A DNA stretch of 23,641 bases from an uncultured Pseudomonadota bacterium (GCA_946480245.1 CAMLIZ010000062.1:1-23641); one strand, 5' to 3'; counted from the first letter of the stretch, positions 1-7,951 are shown. Notes: a model not told the origin generated them from the sequence alone. Numbers and translations: made by a program.

Positions 1-276
1 ATGCACCGGCTCCCGGTCGCTTGGCACGTGGCACAACGCATGAATGCCGACGACAGGCGCCGCGTCGTCGCCGGCGATGCGCTCGACGGAGGCGACCTCC
101 AGCAGCAAGCGCCCTTGGCGCGGAGCGTGTCGCACGATCAGCACGTAGCCTCCGTCGGACGCGCCCACAGCTCGCCTGTAGGGGATGGCAATGGAATAGA
201 GGTGTTCATTTTTTGAGGCATGGATCGACGCGCTTTGCCAGGGAGAGGGGTCGTGAAAACGAGGGCCATCGTTCAG
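1..276 (-). CDS. Partial unknown protein running off the left edge
   Basis: This minus-strand frame stays open from the stop region of the preceding helix-turn-helix gene to the window edge (92 codons, C-terminus missing). From about codon 30 it uses G or C in most third positions and reads as an ordinary globular protein (HLYSIAIPYRRAVG, then YVLIVRHAPRQGRLLLEV), so it looks coding. No ATG, GTG or TTG is available at its beginning. The earliest plausible start is a CTG whose last two bases fall in the upstream TGA (CTGA overlap at 273-276). The nearby ATG at about 264 lies in another frame and stops after about 50 codons. It could be a translationally coupled fourth gene of the element, or the remains of a frameshifted one. 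I do not recognise the family. Confidence 0.4.
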   Translation of the reverse strand, partial: MNDGPRFHDPSPWQSASIHASKNEHLYSIAIPYRRAVGASDGGYVLIVRHAPRQGRLLLEVASVERIAGDDAAPVVGIHALCHVPSDREPVH

Positions 277-833
277 TTTCCGAATCGAAGAACGTGCACC
301 TTCGATTCAGAATCTGCATCGAGTCGGTTCAGCTTCTGAACCCTCGCTGCGTTCTTCTTCGCGGCCAACTTCGCTTGCGTCTCGGGCCGAAGCGCTTCCA
401 GGTGGGCGATACGGATCAGGCGCTTCGCCAGTCCAAGTTCCTTGATGGCGCGGTAGTCGTGAGTTGCCTTCATCGGCTTCAAGCCGAGCGCAGGGAACTC
501 GTGCATTTCGACGTGGGTGAAGCGGTAGAGGCAGGCCTGCTTGCCGCCTGGCGTCAGCCCACCATCGCGTGTCTTGGCGATCAGCCCGACCACGGATAAC
601 TCGCGCAGTCCCTTCGACAGCGTGGCCGCCGACCTGAAACCGCGGTGTTTCATCGTGGAAAGCGGGGCCGAAATGTTGCCGTTGTTCGTTGCGCCCAGCT
701 CGCGCCCGAGCGTGACGTACAACGCCTGCGCACTAAAGCTCAACGCCAACCATGCAGCGCTGTCCAACACCTCCCGGTACACCCGAAAGTGCCGGCCGAG
801 GGGATCCTTTGGCGCGGACTCAAATCGCGCCAT
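273..833 (-). CDS. Helix-turn-helix protein of a mobile element
   Basis: This 186-residue protein has no signal peptide or membrane segment. Its first ~110 residues look like a winged-helix DNA-binding domain: a helical segment (FRVYREVLDSAAWLALS), then NGNISAPLSTMKHRGF and SAATLSKGLREL as a likely recognition region, and a wing-like GLTPGGKQACLYRFT. Phage and integrative-element proteins annotated as helix-turn-helix or replication-like proteins have this layout. The C-terminal third is Lys/Arg/Ala-rich with no recognisable domain. The ATG at 833 was chosen because the frame is open upstream only to an in-frame TAG near 924 and has no other start. The Shine-Dalgarno sequence is weak. It is third in line after the AlpA-type gene and is preceded by a gap of about 100 bp. 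A role in regulation or replication of the element is inferred. Confidence 0.6.
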   Translation of the reverse strand: MARFESAPKDPLGRHFRVYREVLDSAAWLALSFSAQALYVTLGRELGATNNGNISAPLSTMKHRGFRSAATLSKGLRELSVVGLIAKTRDGGLTPGGKQACLYRFTHVEMHEFPALGLKPMKATHDYRAIKELGLAKRLIRIAHLEALRPETQAKLAAKKNAARVQKLNRLDADSESKVHVLRFGN

Positions 834-935
834 GGCCTGACCCCGACAAGCGGCCGCGAACGAGGCGAAGCTGGCTCGCCGGCCCGAGGTTTGGCAGGCG
901 CATGGTTGCTACCCGAGGCAACAACTGCTCGGTCT

Positions 936-1517
936 TCAACGTTTTGCCTCACGGGTCAGCAGGTACAGCTTTGTCCTGCGCAAATGGCCGGTCGCGCTGG
1001 GCTGGGCAACCCAGTACGACGAGATGACGTGCCCCTTGCGGTCGGTGAGGTCCTTCACTCGACGAGGCGGATGCCCAACCTCCAAGACCTCGAACAAGTC
1101 CCGACAGGTCAGGCCATCTCGAAAGGTCCGCAACGCAATGAGCGTCTGCTGGCACTGCGCTTCCGTCTCGTTCGACCCGCGACGCTTGAGGAGCATGGTC
1201 AGCGCTCTACGCTTCGCTTCCGTGCGAACGTACAGGGGCAGCGCCTTGCGGCTCCTGCCGCGTCCCCAGCACACTGCGCTGTCGCCGTTCGATGCCTTGG
1301 ACGTGACACCAGAAGCGCTCTTGCCGTTGCCGCGGCTGTTGAGCGCTTCGCCCTTTGTGGACTGCTTCTTGCGCCCGTTGATGCCAACTCGCTTGGGTTG
1401 CGGTGCCGCGCGCGAACATTCCTGCGAGTGCATCCCGCCGCGCTTCACCGGCTTCGGAATTCCCCTGGCTTTCGACCGCGCCACACCGTCAGCCGTGTTT
1501 TCGCCGCTCCGCTTCAT
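936..1517 (-). CDS. Basic helix-turn-helix protein coupled to alpA
   Basis: This is a 193-residue, strongly basic protein. The first ~85 residues are low-complexity and rich in Lys, Arg, Ser and Gly, and are probably disordered. The C-terminal ~85 residues (from TMLLKRRG onward) look like a compact winged-helix DNA-binding domain containing LIALRTFRDGLTCRDLFEVL, a loop with RRVKDLTDRKGHVISSYWV, and a final strand TKLYLLTREAKR. The ATG at 1517 overlaps the upstream AlpA stop as ATGA (1514-1517), so translational coupling is likely. An in-frame ATG at 1550 would add 11 residues inside the alpA gene and is less likely. The family occurs as a hypothetical gene in integrative elements, but its exact function is unknown. 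The order alpA, this gene, then another helix-turn-helix gene suggests a regulatory module. Confidence 0.6.
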   Translation of the reverse strand: MKRSGENTADGVARSKARGIPKPVKRGGMHSQECSRAAPQPKRVGINGRKKQSTKGEALNSRGNGKSASGVTSKASNGDSAVCWGRGRSRKALPLYVRTEAKRRALTMLLKRRGSNETEAQCQQTLIALRTFRDGLTCRDLFEVLEVGHPPRRVKDLTDRKGHVISSYWVAQPSATGHLRRTKLYLLTREAKR

Positions 1518-1750
1518 CGCCGCGCCTCCTGGCGCTTGCCTTCGATCCATGCAAGAACCTCCCCGAGATTCCAGACGGTCAACTTCGAGCCCAGGCGAAT
1601 GGGCTGCGGCGCGTCGCCGCTGCGAACTGCGGCGAACCAGGCACTGGCCGACATGGGGATGAGTCCCTCGCCCGTTGTCCCCGACTTCGGGGGCCGGACG
1701 ATTTCACGCAGGCGAACGAATCGCGGGGGGGTCTGAGTGGGTGCGTTCAA
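1514..1750 (-). CDS. alpA: AlpA-family excisionase-like regulator
   Basis: This 78-residue protein has the AlpA/excisionase winged-helix pattern: RFVRLREIV at residues 10-18, SASAWFAAVRSGDAPQPIRLG at about 34-54 (the turn and recognition helix preceding the conserved P-x-x-x-x-LG), and VWNLGEVLAWIEGKRQ near the end. AlpA proteins regulate integrase or excision genes of prophages and integrative elements. The start is taken as TTG at 1750 because a good Shine-Dalgarno sequence (GGAG) lies 7 bases upstream. An ATG at 1909 would add a 53-residue tail that does not look like family sequence. The gene ends in an ATGA overlap with the next gene. No integrase is visible on its upstream side, so the element is either a remnant or carries its integrase outside the window. 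Confidence 0.75.
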   Translation of the reverse strand: MNAPTQTPPRFVRLREIVRPPKSGTTGEGLIPMSASAWFAAVRSGDAPQPIRLGSKLTVWNLGEVLAWIEGKRQEARR

Positions 1751-1918
1751 GTCAAATCTCCGTAAGAGCCCACCGCTCCATGAGGCGCTCAAAGGGTTGA
1801 CCGAACGATTCAGAATGAATGCATACGGCGCAGACGCTACGGTCCGACTCGAATGAGCGCCGTCAGGCGGCGTGCCGCAATCCTCGGGTTGCACGCGCCA
1901 CACGTACAACTGCGCCGC

Positions 1919-1946
1919 AGTGACCTGGAGTTGGTCACTCGAGACC
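1919..1946. promoter_or_regulatory. Overlapping inverted repeats upstream of alpA
   Basis: AGTGACC and GGTCACT form a perfect 7-base inverted repeat around a 7-base spacer (1919-1939). The right arm is shared with a second repeat, GGTC-6-GACC (1933-1946). The site lies about 170 bases upstream of the alpA start. Regulators and excisionases bind such repeats, so an AlpA or integrase arm site is possible. A small hairpin or chance are alternatives. Confidence 0.3.
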
Positions 1947-1973
1947 GTCAGCGCTGGCAGCAGTCCGACTGCA

Positions 1974-1991
1974 GGGGTATCTTTGGGGGTA
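1974..1991. repeat. GGGGTA direct repeat near the putative element end
   Basis: GGGGTA occurs at 1974-1979 and again, preceded by another G, at 1986-1991, a 12-base period. Short direct repeats of this kind are often found near attachment sites of tyrosine-integrase elements, where they serve as arm or excisionase sites. The assignment is inferred from position only. Confidence 0.3.
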
Positions 1992-2058
1992 GATTTGCCA
2001 GATTGCGCCTATGTCGAGAGGTAGATGTGAAGGACGCTCCCGCCAAGACGTCATGAAG

Positions 2059-2087
2059 AACGGGCTCTCGTGGCCCGTTTTGCTTTT
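2059..2087 (+). terminator. Rho-independent terminator on the plus strand
   Basis: A perfect 7-bp stem (AACGGGC / GCCCGTT) closes a 7-base loop and is followed by TTGCTTTT on the plus strand. On the minus strand the sequence after the stem is not T-rich, so the terminator is directional. No intact plus-strand gene lies in front of it, and the only frame ending there stops at 2056. Confidence 0.7.
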
Positions 2088-2144
2088 CGGCACATGGGTG
2101 CTGGCGCGGCCGAACTTCTTGCGCGCCCGTCTGCTCCAATGCTG

Positions 2145-2657
2145 ATGAAGCGCTTGCTGCTATGTCTCGCTCTCGCGGCCGGCCTCGCCGGTACCGACGC
2201 GGTGGCGCAAGGCCCATATCCAACCTCGCCCTGTGACGAGGCGCTGGCGGCCTTGAAATCAGCGGAAGATGCGCTGGCCGCGCAGCGTCGCGCCCAGGGG
2301 GCGGAAGCGGCCGCTGCGCGCCTGCCGCCTGCGCTGCAGCGATTGCGCCGATCGGCCGCCCACGCCTGCTTGGGCAAAGGTGCCAGCGTGGAGCCGTCGC
2401 GGCAGCGTCTGGCGGTACCTCCACCTCCTTTGCCGCCGCAACCCACTGCGGTGCTGCCACCCCCTCCCCGCCCGCTGCCTGCGCCCTCACCCGCTGCGCC
2501 GGCGCTTGTGCGGCCGCAGCCGCCGCTCGGCACCACCGTGTGCGACGCCGGCGGCTGCTGGACCAACCAGGGAACGCGCATGCAGCGCCTCGGCCCCAGC
2601 CTCGTGGGGCCGAAGGGTCCGTGCGCGGTCAATGGCGGCCTGGTTCAGTGCCCTTGA
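2145..2657 (+). CDS. Secreted Cys/Pro-rich protein of unknown function
   Basis: This 170-residue protein starts with a clear Sec signal peptide (MKRLLLCLALAAGLAG, probable cleavage after AVA at residue 21). The mature part has three sections: a helical Ala-rich segment with two Cys (residues 30 and 75), a proline-rich linker at about 92-127, and a compact C-terminal tail with four Cys (133, 137, 160, 169) in the pattern VCDAGGCW...GPC...VQCP. The six Cys could form disulfides in the periplasm or outside the cell. An ATG two codons earlier (2139) is an equally possible start; the longer frame from 2070 would bury the signal peptide. The gene is convergent with the alpha-glucosidase and their last 13 bases overlap. 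No function can be assigned. Confidence 0.65.
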   Translation: MKRLLLCLALAAGLAGTDAVAQGPYPTSPCDEALAALKSAEDALAAQRRAQGAEAAAARLPPALQRLRRSAAHACLGKGASVEPSRQRLAVPPPPLPPQPTAVLPPPPRPLPAPSPAAPALVRPQPPLGTTVCDAGGCWTNQGTRMQRLGPSLVGPKGPCAVNGGLVQCP

Positions 2658-4294
2658 GCGGGCAGCGTGCCGTCCCCAACTACGAGCATCACACCTTCAT
2701 CAGGCTGCAACACCGGCGCGTGCGCCGGGTGATCGCTGCGACCGGGATCGGTCGATAGCCATGCAGTCGCCGCGGCCGCCTCGGCGAGCAAGTCCGCTGG
2801 CAGCGGCAGCGCGTCCTCGCCGAAGTTCAGCAGCACCACCACCCGCTGCGTCTGGTACTCCCGTGCGTAGGCGAGCAGGTCGCCTTGCGCCGTCAGCGGC
2901 AGATAGTGGCCCGCATGCAGCGCCGGCAGGCTGCGTCGCCACTGCAGCAGGCGCCGGTACAGCTGCAGCATCGAGCGCTCGTCCTCCAGTTCGCGCTGCA
3001 CGTTGCGCTCGGGCGCGTCCTGCCCGATTCGCAGCCAGGGCTGGCCGTTCGAGAAGCCGGCGTTCAGGCCCGGGCTCCACGGCATTGGCGTGCGCTGCGG
3101 GTCGCGCCCCAGCCCCTTGCCGGGTTCGTTCTTCTCGAATGGATCCTGCACCTCATCCGCAGGTATGGGCACATCGGTCATGCCCAGTTCGTCGCCGTAG
3201 TACAGGGTGGGCGTACCGCGCAGCGTGAGCAGCAGCATGGCGGCCAGGCGCGCGCTCGGCTCGCCCACGCGGCTGGCGATGCGCGGCTTGTCGTGGTTGC
3301 CCAGCACCCAGTTCGGCTGCGCGCCCTGCGGCAGCGCCGCCTCGTAGTCGCGCAGCACGCGCGCGATGGCGCCGGCCTGCCAGGGGGTGCCGATCAGGTG
3401 GAAGTTGAACGGCAGCTGCGCGCCTTGCAGAATGCCGTCGCTGGTGGCGCCGTAGTAGGCCACCAGGCGCGGAATCGGCAGGTAGATCTCGCCGATCAGC
3501 ACGCGCTCGGCGCCCGAGGCGTTGAACTCCTCGATCACGCGCCGCATCTCGGCCACCACCTGCTGCACCTCCGGTTGATCCACGGTATGCAACGGAAGCT
3601 GCTTGTGGTGCTCGGGGTCGCGGCCTTCCACGTAGTCGGGGTTGGCTGGGTTGTCGCGGAACTGCGCGTCCTTGACCACGTGGTAGATCACATCCACGCG
3701 AAAGCCGTCCACGCCGCGGCGCAGCCAGAAGCGCAGCGCGTCGTACATCGCCGCACGCACCTGCGGGTTGCGCCAGTTGAGGTCGGGCTGTTCCTTCAGG
3801 AACGCATGCGCGTAGTACTGGCCGGTGGTGTCGTCGTAGGTCCACGCCGGGCCGCCGAAGTTGCTGAGCCAGTTGTTGGGCGGGCCGCCGTCAGGCGCCG
3901 GGTCACGCCACAGGTACCAGCCGCGCCGCGCGTTGGTGCGGCTGCTGCGGCTTTGCTGGAACCATGGGTGCTGGTCGGAGCTGTGGTTGGGCACGAAGTC
4001 AAGGATCAGCTTCAGCCCGAGCGCGTGCGCGTCGCTGACCAGCGCATCGAAATCCGCGAGGCTGCCAAACCGCGGGTCGATGCCGCAGTAGTCCGCCACG
4101 TCGTAGCCGAAATCGGCCATTGGCGACGGGTAGATCGGCGACAGCCATATCGCGTCCACGCCCAGTTGCACCAGATAGTCCAGCCGTTGCCGGATACCTT
4201 GCAGATCCCCGATGCCGTCGCCGTCGCTGTCCTGGAACGAACGCGGGTACACCTGGTAGATCACGCCGCGCCGCCACCATGCATCGCCTGCCAT
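2645..4294 (-). CDS. GH13 alpha-glucosidase
   Basis: This is a 549-residue cytoplasmic enzyme of glycoside hydrolase family 13, which releases glucose from alpha-glucosides such as maltose, isomaltose or short dextrins. The start is ATG 4294, with AGGAG 4 bases upstream. All GH13 regions are present: DFVPNH at 99-104, GFRVD with nucleophile Asp201, IGEI with acid/base Glu269, and NHD with the third acidic residue Asp335. The N-terminal YQVYPRSFQDSDGDGIGDL and QPDLNWRNP (about 169-177) are typical of the oligo-1,6-glucosidase/alpha-glucosidase group rather than secreted amylases. There is no signal peptide. It is transcribed divergently from the second GH13 gene across a 61-base gap, so the two probably share a control region in alpha-glucan or trehalose metabolism. 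Linkage preference cannot be read from the sequence. Confidence 0.9.
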   Translation of the reverse strand: MAGDAWWRRGVIYQVYPRSFQDSDGDGIGDLQGIRQRLDYLVQLGVDAIWLSPIYPSPMADFGYDVADYCGIDPRFGSLADFDALVSDAHALGLKLILDFVPNHSSDQHPWFQQSRSSRTNARRGWYLWRDPAPDGGPPNNWLSNFGGPAWTYDDTTGQYYAHAFLKEQPDLNWRNPQVRAAMYDALRFWLRRGVDGFRVDVIYHVVKDAQFRDNPANPDYVEGRDPEHHKQLPLHTVDQPEVQQVVAEMRRVIEEFNASGAERVLIGEIYLPIPRLVAYYGATSDGILQGAQLPFNFHLIGTPWQAGAIARVLRDYEAALPQGAQPNWVLGNHDKPRIASRVGEPSARLAAMLLLTLRGTPTLYYGDELGMTDVPIPADEVQDPFEKNEPGKGLGRDPQRTPMPWSPGLNAGFSNGQPWLRIGQDAPERNVQRELEDERSMLQLYRRLLQWRRSLPALHAGHYLPLTAQGDLLAYAREYQTQRVVVLLNFGEDALPLPADLLAEAAAATAWLSTDPGRSDHPAHAPVLQPDEGVMLVVGDGTLPAQGH

Positions 4295-4355
4295 GCCGCT
4301 CCTTTCCAGCTCGGGTTGACCCCGGCGGGTGCGGCAATTGCCGCGCCTCGTGCCG

Positions 4356-6020
4356 ATGATCAATGACCTCTGGTACAAGAACGCGGTCGTCTATTGCCTG
4401 TCGGTCGACAGCTTCATGGACGCCAACGGCGACGGCTGCGGCGATTTCGAAGGCCTGGCGCGGCGGCTCGACTACCTGCAGGGCCTGGGCATCACCACGC
4501 TGTGGCTGATGCCGTTCCAGCCCTCGCCGCGCCGCGACAGTGGCTACGACGTGGCCGACTACTACAACGTGGACCCGCGCTTCGGCACGTTGGGCGACTT
4601 CGTCGAGTTCACGCACGGTGCCCAGCAGCGCGGCATGCGCGTGCTGATCGACCTGGTGGTGAACCACACCTCCGACCAGCACCCGTGGTTCCAGCAGGCG
4701 CGCGCCGACCCGAACTCCAAATACCGCGACTGGTACGTGTGGTCCGACGAGGAGCCGCCGAACGCGGCCGACGGCGTGGTGTTCCCGGGCGTGCAGAAGA
4801 CCACGTGGAGCTACGACAAGAAGGCCAGGCGCTGGTATTTCCACCGCTTCTACAACTTCCAGCCCGACCTGGACACCAGCAATCCGCACGTGCAGGCCGA
4901 GATCCTCAAGATCATGGGCTTCTGGACGCAGCTGGGCGTGTCGGGCTTTCGCATGGACGCGGTGCCCTTCGTGATCTCGCTGAAGGGCCCGCAGCAGACC
5001 AAGCCGAAGCTGGACTTCGACATGCTTCGCAGCTTCCGGGAGCTGCTGCAATGGCGTCAGGGCGACGCCATCATCCTCGGCGAGGCCAACGTGCTGCCCA
5101 AGGACGACCTGGCGTACTTCGGCGACGAGGGCGAGCGCCTGCACATGATGTTCAACTTCCAGGTCAACCAGGGGCTGTTCTATGCGCTGGCCGCCGCCGA
5201 CACGCGGCCGCTGATGAAGGCGCTGGCCGCCACCAAGCCGCGGCCGGCGAGCGCGCAGTGGGCCAATTTCCTGCGCAACCACGACGAGCTGGACCTGGGC
5301 CGCCTGACGCCCGCGCAGCGCGAGCGCGTGTTCGACGCGTTCGCGCCCGATCCGTCGATGCAGCTGTACGAGCGCGGCATCCGGCGCAGGCTGCCGCCGA
5401 TGCTGGGCAGCGACCGGCGCCGCATCGAGCTGGCCTACAGCCTGATGCTCACGCTGCCCGGCACTCCCGTGCTGCGCTACGGCGACGAAATCGGCATGGG
5501 CGATGACCTGCGCCTGCCGGAGCGCGAATGCGCCCGCACCGCCATGCAGTGGTCCACCGAGCCGCACGGCGGCTTCACCACCGCGCATGAACCGCAGGTG
5601 CCCGTGATCGAGGACGGCCCCTACGGCTTCAATCACCTCAACGTGGCGGCGCAGCGGCGTGACCCGAATTCGCTGCTCAACTGGATGGAGCGCGTGGTGC
5701 GCATGCGCAAGGAGGTGCCGGAGATCGGTTGGGGCGACTACGACGCCGTGGAGGTCGACAACCCGGCGATCCTCATGCTGCGCTATCGCTGGCGCAACAA
5801 CTGCGTGCTGTTCATCCACAACCTCGACGGCAGCCCCTGCGAGGTGCGATTTCCGTCGGAGGATGCGCACGGCCGCCATGGCCTGCTGATCAACCTGCTC
5901 TCGGAGGACCACAGCCGCGCCGACGACAAGGGCCAGCACTGCGTGCTGATGGAGCCCTACGGCTACCGCTGGTTCCGCGTGGGCGGGCTGGACTACCTGC
6001 TCGAACGCAGCGACGTGTGA
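4356..6020 (+). CDS. GH13 trehalose-synthase-like enzyme
   Basis: This 554-residue cytoplasmic GH13 protein begins at MINDLWYKNAVVY. Upstream ATG or GTG codons would only add a short, unlikely tail. Catalytic residues are in place: DLVVNH at 99-104, GFRMD with nucleophile Asp201, LGEAN with acid/base Glu243, and LRNHDELDL with Asp310. The stretch RRRLPPMLGSDRRRIELAYS followed by LPGTPVLRYGDEIGMGDDL resembles trehalose synthase (TreS, maltose to trehalose isomerase) more than amylases. No maltokinase domain is fused. Many proteins of this shape are annotated only as alpha-amylase family, so maltose/trehalose interconversion is the best guess, not a certainty. It is divergent from the alpha-glucosidase, and its 3' end overlaps the convergent histidine kinase gene by 28 bases. 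Confidence 0.82.
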   Translation: MINDLWYKNAVVYCLSVDSFMDANGDGCGDFEGLARRLDYLQGLGITTLWLMPFQPSPRRDSGYDVADYYNVDPRFGTLGDFVEFTHGAQQRGMRVLIDLVVNHTSDQHPWFQQARADPNSKYRDWYVWSDEEPPNAADGVVFPGVQKTTWSYDKKARRWYFHRFYNFQPDLDTSNPHVQAEILKIMGFWTQLGVSGFRMDAVPFVISLKGPQQTKPKLDFDMLRSFRELLQWRQGDAIILGEANVLPKDDLAYFGDEGERLHMMFNFQVNQGLFYALAAADTRPLMKALAATKPRPASAQWANFLRNHDELDLGRLTPAQRERVFDAFAPDPSMQLYERGIRRRLPPMLGSDRRRIELAYSLMLTLPGTPVLRYGDEIGMGDDLRLPERECARTAMQWSTEPHGGFTTAHEPQVPVIEDGPYGFNHLNVAAQRRDPNSLLNWMERVVRMRKEVPEIGWGDYDAVEVDNPAILMLRYRWRNNCVLFIHNLDGSPCEVRFPSEDAHGRHGLLINLLSEDHSRADDKGQHCVLMEPYGYRWFRVGGLDYLLERSDV

Positions 6021-7951
6021 GCCGCACCGGGCGACGTGGCGGGCGGATCGGCCGCGGCAAGGGCGACGAGCTGCAGCTCGAACGAGAAGATCGAGCCGTG
6101 CCCCGGCGCGCTCTGCACCTCGATCTCGCCGCCCATCAAACGCACCAGCTGCTGGCTGATCGCCATGCCAAGGCCGGTGCCCACCGCCCGCGTGCGCTCG
6201 GGCCCGAACTGCTCGAATGGACGGAAGATGCGCAGCACTTGTTCGGTCGTCATGCCGATGCCGCTGTCGGCCACCTCGAAGCGCACGCGCGCGCGCCCGT
6301 CGGCCATGTCGAGCAGCGAGATCTTCAGGCTGACGCGGCCGTGCTCGGTGAACTTCACCGCATTGCCTGCCAGGTTGAGCAGCACCTGGCGCAGCCGGCG
6401 GCCATCGGCCAGCACGCCATCCGGCAGGCGCTCGTCCATCTCGCACACGAAGGCCAGCTGCGCCTGCTCTGCCTTCAGGCGCACGAGGTCGGCGACCGCC
6501 CGCGCCACTTCGGCCAGGTCCACGCGCCCCAGCTGCAGCTCCGCCTTGCCGGCCTCGTGCTTGGCCAGATCCAGCGCGTCGTTCACAAGCGCCAGCAACA
6601 GCTGGCCGCTGCTCTCGATCACGCCCAGCTGCTGGCGCTGGCACTCGGTGAGGTTGGGGGCCAGCGCCAGCAACTGCGCGTAGCCGAGCACGCCGTTCAG
6701 CGGCGTGCGCATCTCGTGGTTCATCGACGCCAGCAACGCCGCCTGCGCCGCGCGCGCCGCTTCTGCCGCATTGCGTGCCTCGGTGAGATGGCGCTCGGCC
6801 TCGCGGTGCAGCGTGGCGTCGCGCAACACGGCAACGGTCAACGCGCCGTCGGCCACTTGCACTTCGCTGACGGTCACCTCCACGGGCACCAGAGATCCAT
6901 CAGAGACCACCGCCGTGGCCTGGCGCGCCACGCCGCCCAGGCCTTCGGCAGCGTGCAGGCTGTCGCCGCGCAGCAGCTCATGTACCGGCGTGCCCACGCC
7001 ATCACCGGGGCGCAGGCGGAACAGGCGATGGGCAGCGCCATTGAGCTGCTGAACGCGGCCGTGCTGCAGCACGAGGATCGCGTCGGCGGTGTTCTCGAAG
7101 ATCGCCTCGAGCCGCCGCCGGCTCTCCTCCAGCAGCTGGCGCGCGTGGGCCAGCTGCTGGCGGTCGCGCACGCTCAACTCCACCGCGCGGGCCATCTGCG
7201 CCACCTCGTCCTCGCCCTCCACCGGCACCTTGACCGCCTGCTCCTCGTTACCGCCGCTGCTGCGGTCGCGCAGCCACGCGCTCACCACGTGCAGCCGGCC
7301 GACCACGTGATGGCCCAGGAACCAGTGGGCGATCAGCCATGCGGCGCCGAGGCTGCCGCCGATCAGCAGCGCGACCAGCCATGCCGTGCGGCGCGAGGCC
7401 TGGGCCATGGCGTCCACGCTCGCCTGGTACGCCTGCGAGAACGCGGCCGACTGCTGCTGCGCGGCGGCCACCATCTGCGAGGCGTAGGTCTGCATGTCGG
7501 TGAGTGAGCGGTTCATCGCCTGTGCAGCCTGACCTTCGTCACGGTCGGCCACAGGCAGCTCGCGCAGTTGCGCCACCACCTGCGCCGCACTGCGGAACAA
7601 CTGGCTGGATTCGTGCAGATCGAGCACCTGCGCGTCGTCGCTGACGGCCAGCCGGGCGATCAGCCGATCCAGCTCGTCCAGGTGATGCAACACGGCGTCA
7701 TAGGGCTCCACTCCCTTGGCGGCGCCCTGTGCACGCGCCCGTGTGGCATACAGCTGCACCTGGCGCGTGTGCTCCAGCAGTTCCTGCGCGTCATTGAAGT
7801 AGCTCAGCCGCTCCCGCGTCGCCAGCTGCACCTGGTCGCTCAGCAACAGCAGCTCGCGAACGGCCACGCCGCCGCTGGCGAGCACGAGCAGCAGCATGGC
7901 GCCCAGCGCAAGCGCGAACTGGTAGCGCAGCGTGCGCGGCAGCAGGCTCAT
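5993..7951 (-). CDS. Membrane sensor histidine kinase with PAS domain
   Basis: This 652-residue inner-membrane kinase has a first transmembrane helix at about 10-32, a ~155-residue largely helical periplasmic region, and a second transmembrane helix at about 190-213. These are followed by a HAMP-like linker, a PAS domain (about 278-385), a HisKA domain with H-box SMNHEMRTPLNG (phospho-acceptor His412) and an ATPase domain with N-box (Asn530), G1 DSGIG (562-566) and G2 GTGLG (591-595). It ends some 25 residues after the ATPase domain, so it lacks the receiver and HPt domains of TorS/BarA-type hybrid kinases, whose core it resembles. The ATG at 7951 overlaps the stop of the upstream binding-protein gene as ATGA, implying coupled expression and probably direct contact in the periplasm. 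No response regulator with a receiver domain is present in the window. Confidence 0.88.
   Translation of the reverse strand: MSLLPRTLRYQFALALGAMLLLVLASGGVAVRELLLLSDQVQLATRERLSYFNDAQELLEHTRQVQLYATRARAQGAAKGVEPYDAVLHHLDELDRLIARLAVSDDAQVLDLHESSQLFRSAAQVVAQLRELPVADRDEGQAAQAMNRSLTDMQTYASQMVAAAQQQSAAFSQAYQASVDAMAQASRRTAWLVALLIGGSLGAAWLIAHWFLGHHVVGRLHVVSAWLRDRSSGGNEEQAVKVPVEGEDEVAQMARAVELSVRDRQQLAHARQLLEESRRRLEAIFENTADAILVLQHGRVQQLNGAAHRLFRLRPGDGVGTPVHELLRGDSLHAAEGLGGVARQATAVVSDGSLVPVEVTVSEVQVADGALTVAVLRDATLHREAERHLTEARNAAEAARAAQAALLASMNHEMRTPLNGVLGYAQLLALAPNLTECQRQQLGVIESSGQLLLALVNDALDLAKHEAGKAELQLGRVDLAEVARAVADLVRLKAEQAQLAFVCEMDERLPDGVLADGRRLRQVLLNLAGNAVKFTEHGRVSLKISLLDMADGRARVRFEVADSGIGMTTEQVLRIFRPFEQFGPERTRAVGTGLGMAISQQLVRLMGGEIEVQSAPGHGSIFSFELQLVALAAADPPATSPGAAHTSLRSSR

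Larger units (their letters stand above)
1751..2144. other. Gene-free stretch at the edge of the mobile element
   Basis: I find no convincing gene here. It holds the upstream region of alpA (minus strand), a pair of inverted repeats (1919-1946), a direct repeat of GGGGTA with differing flanks (1974-1979 and 1986-1991), and a plus-strand terminator (2059-2087). A short plus frame ends in AAG ACG TCA TGA at 2045-2056, immediately before the terminator. It could be the tail of a chromosomal gene cut by integration, but the frame is too short to prove it. No tRNA or other known structured RNA could be folded from the stretch. Confidence 0.5.

Noticed and set aside
1970..2056. tRNA gene as integration target
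   Set aside because: The stretch does not give a cloverleaf and has no TTCGA-type loop or CCA end, so a tRNA attachment site is not supported.
2269..3228. Plus-strand frame of 319 codons
   Set aside because: Arg/Ala/Pro-rich shadow of the secreted protein and the alpha-glucosidase, with no recognisable domain.
3999..6644. Minus-strand open frame of 881 codons across the TreS-like gene
   Set aside because: It is antisense to the TreS-like gene and overlaps the kinase and alpha-glucosidase genes in another frame. The composition is shadow-like and no family motif was seen.
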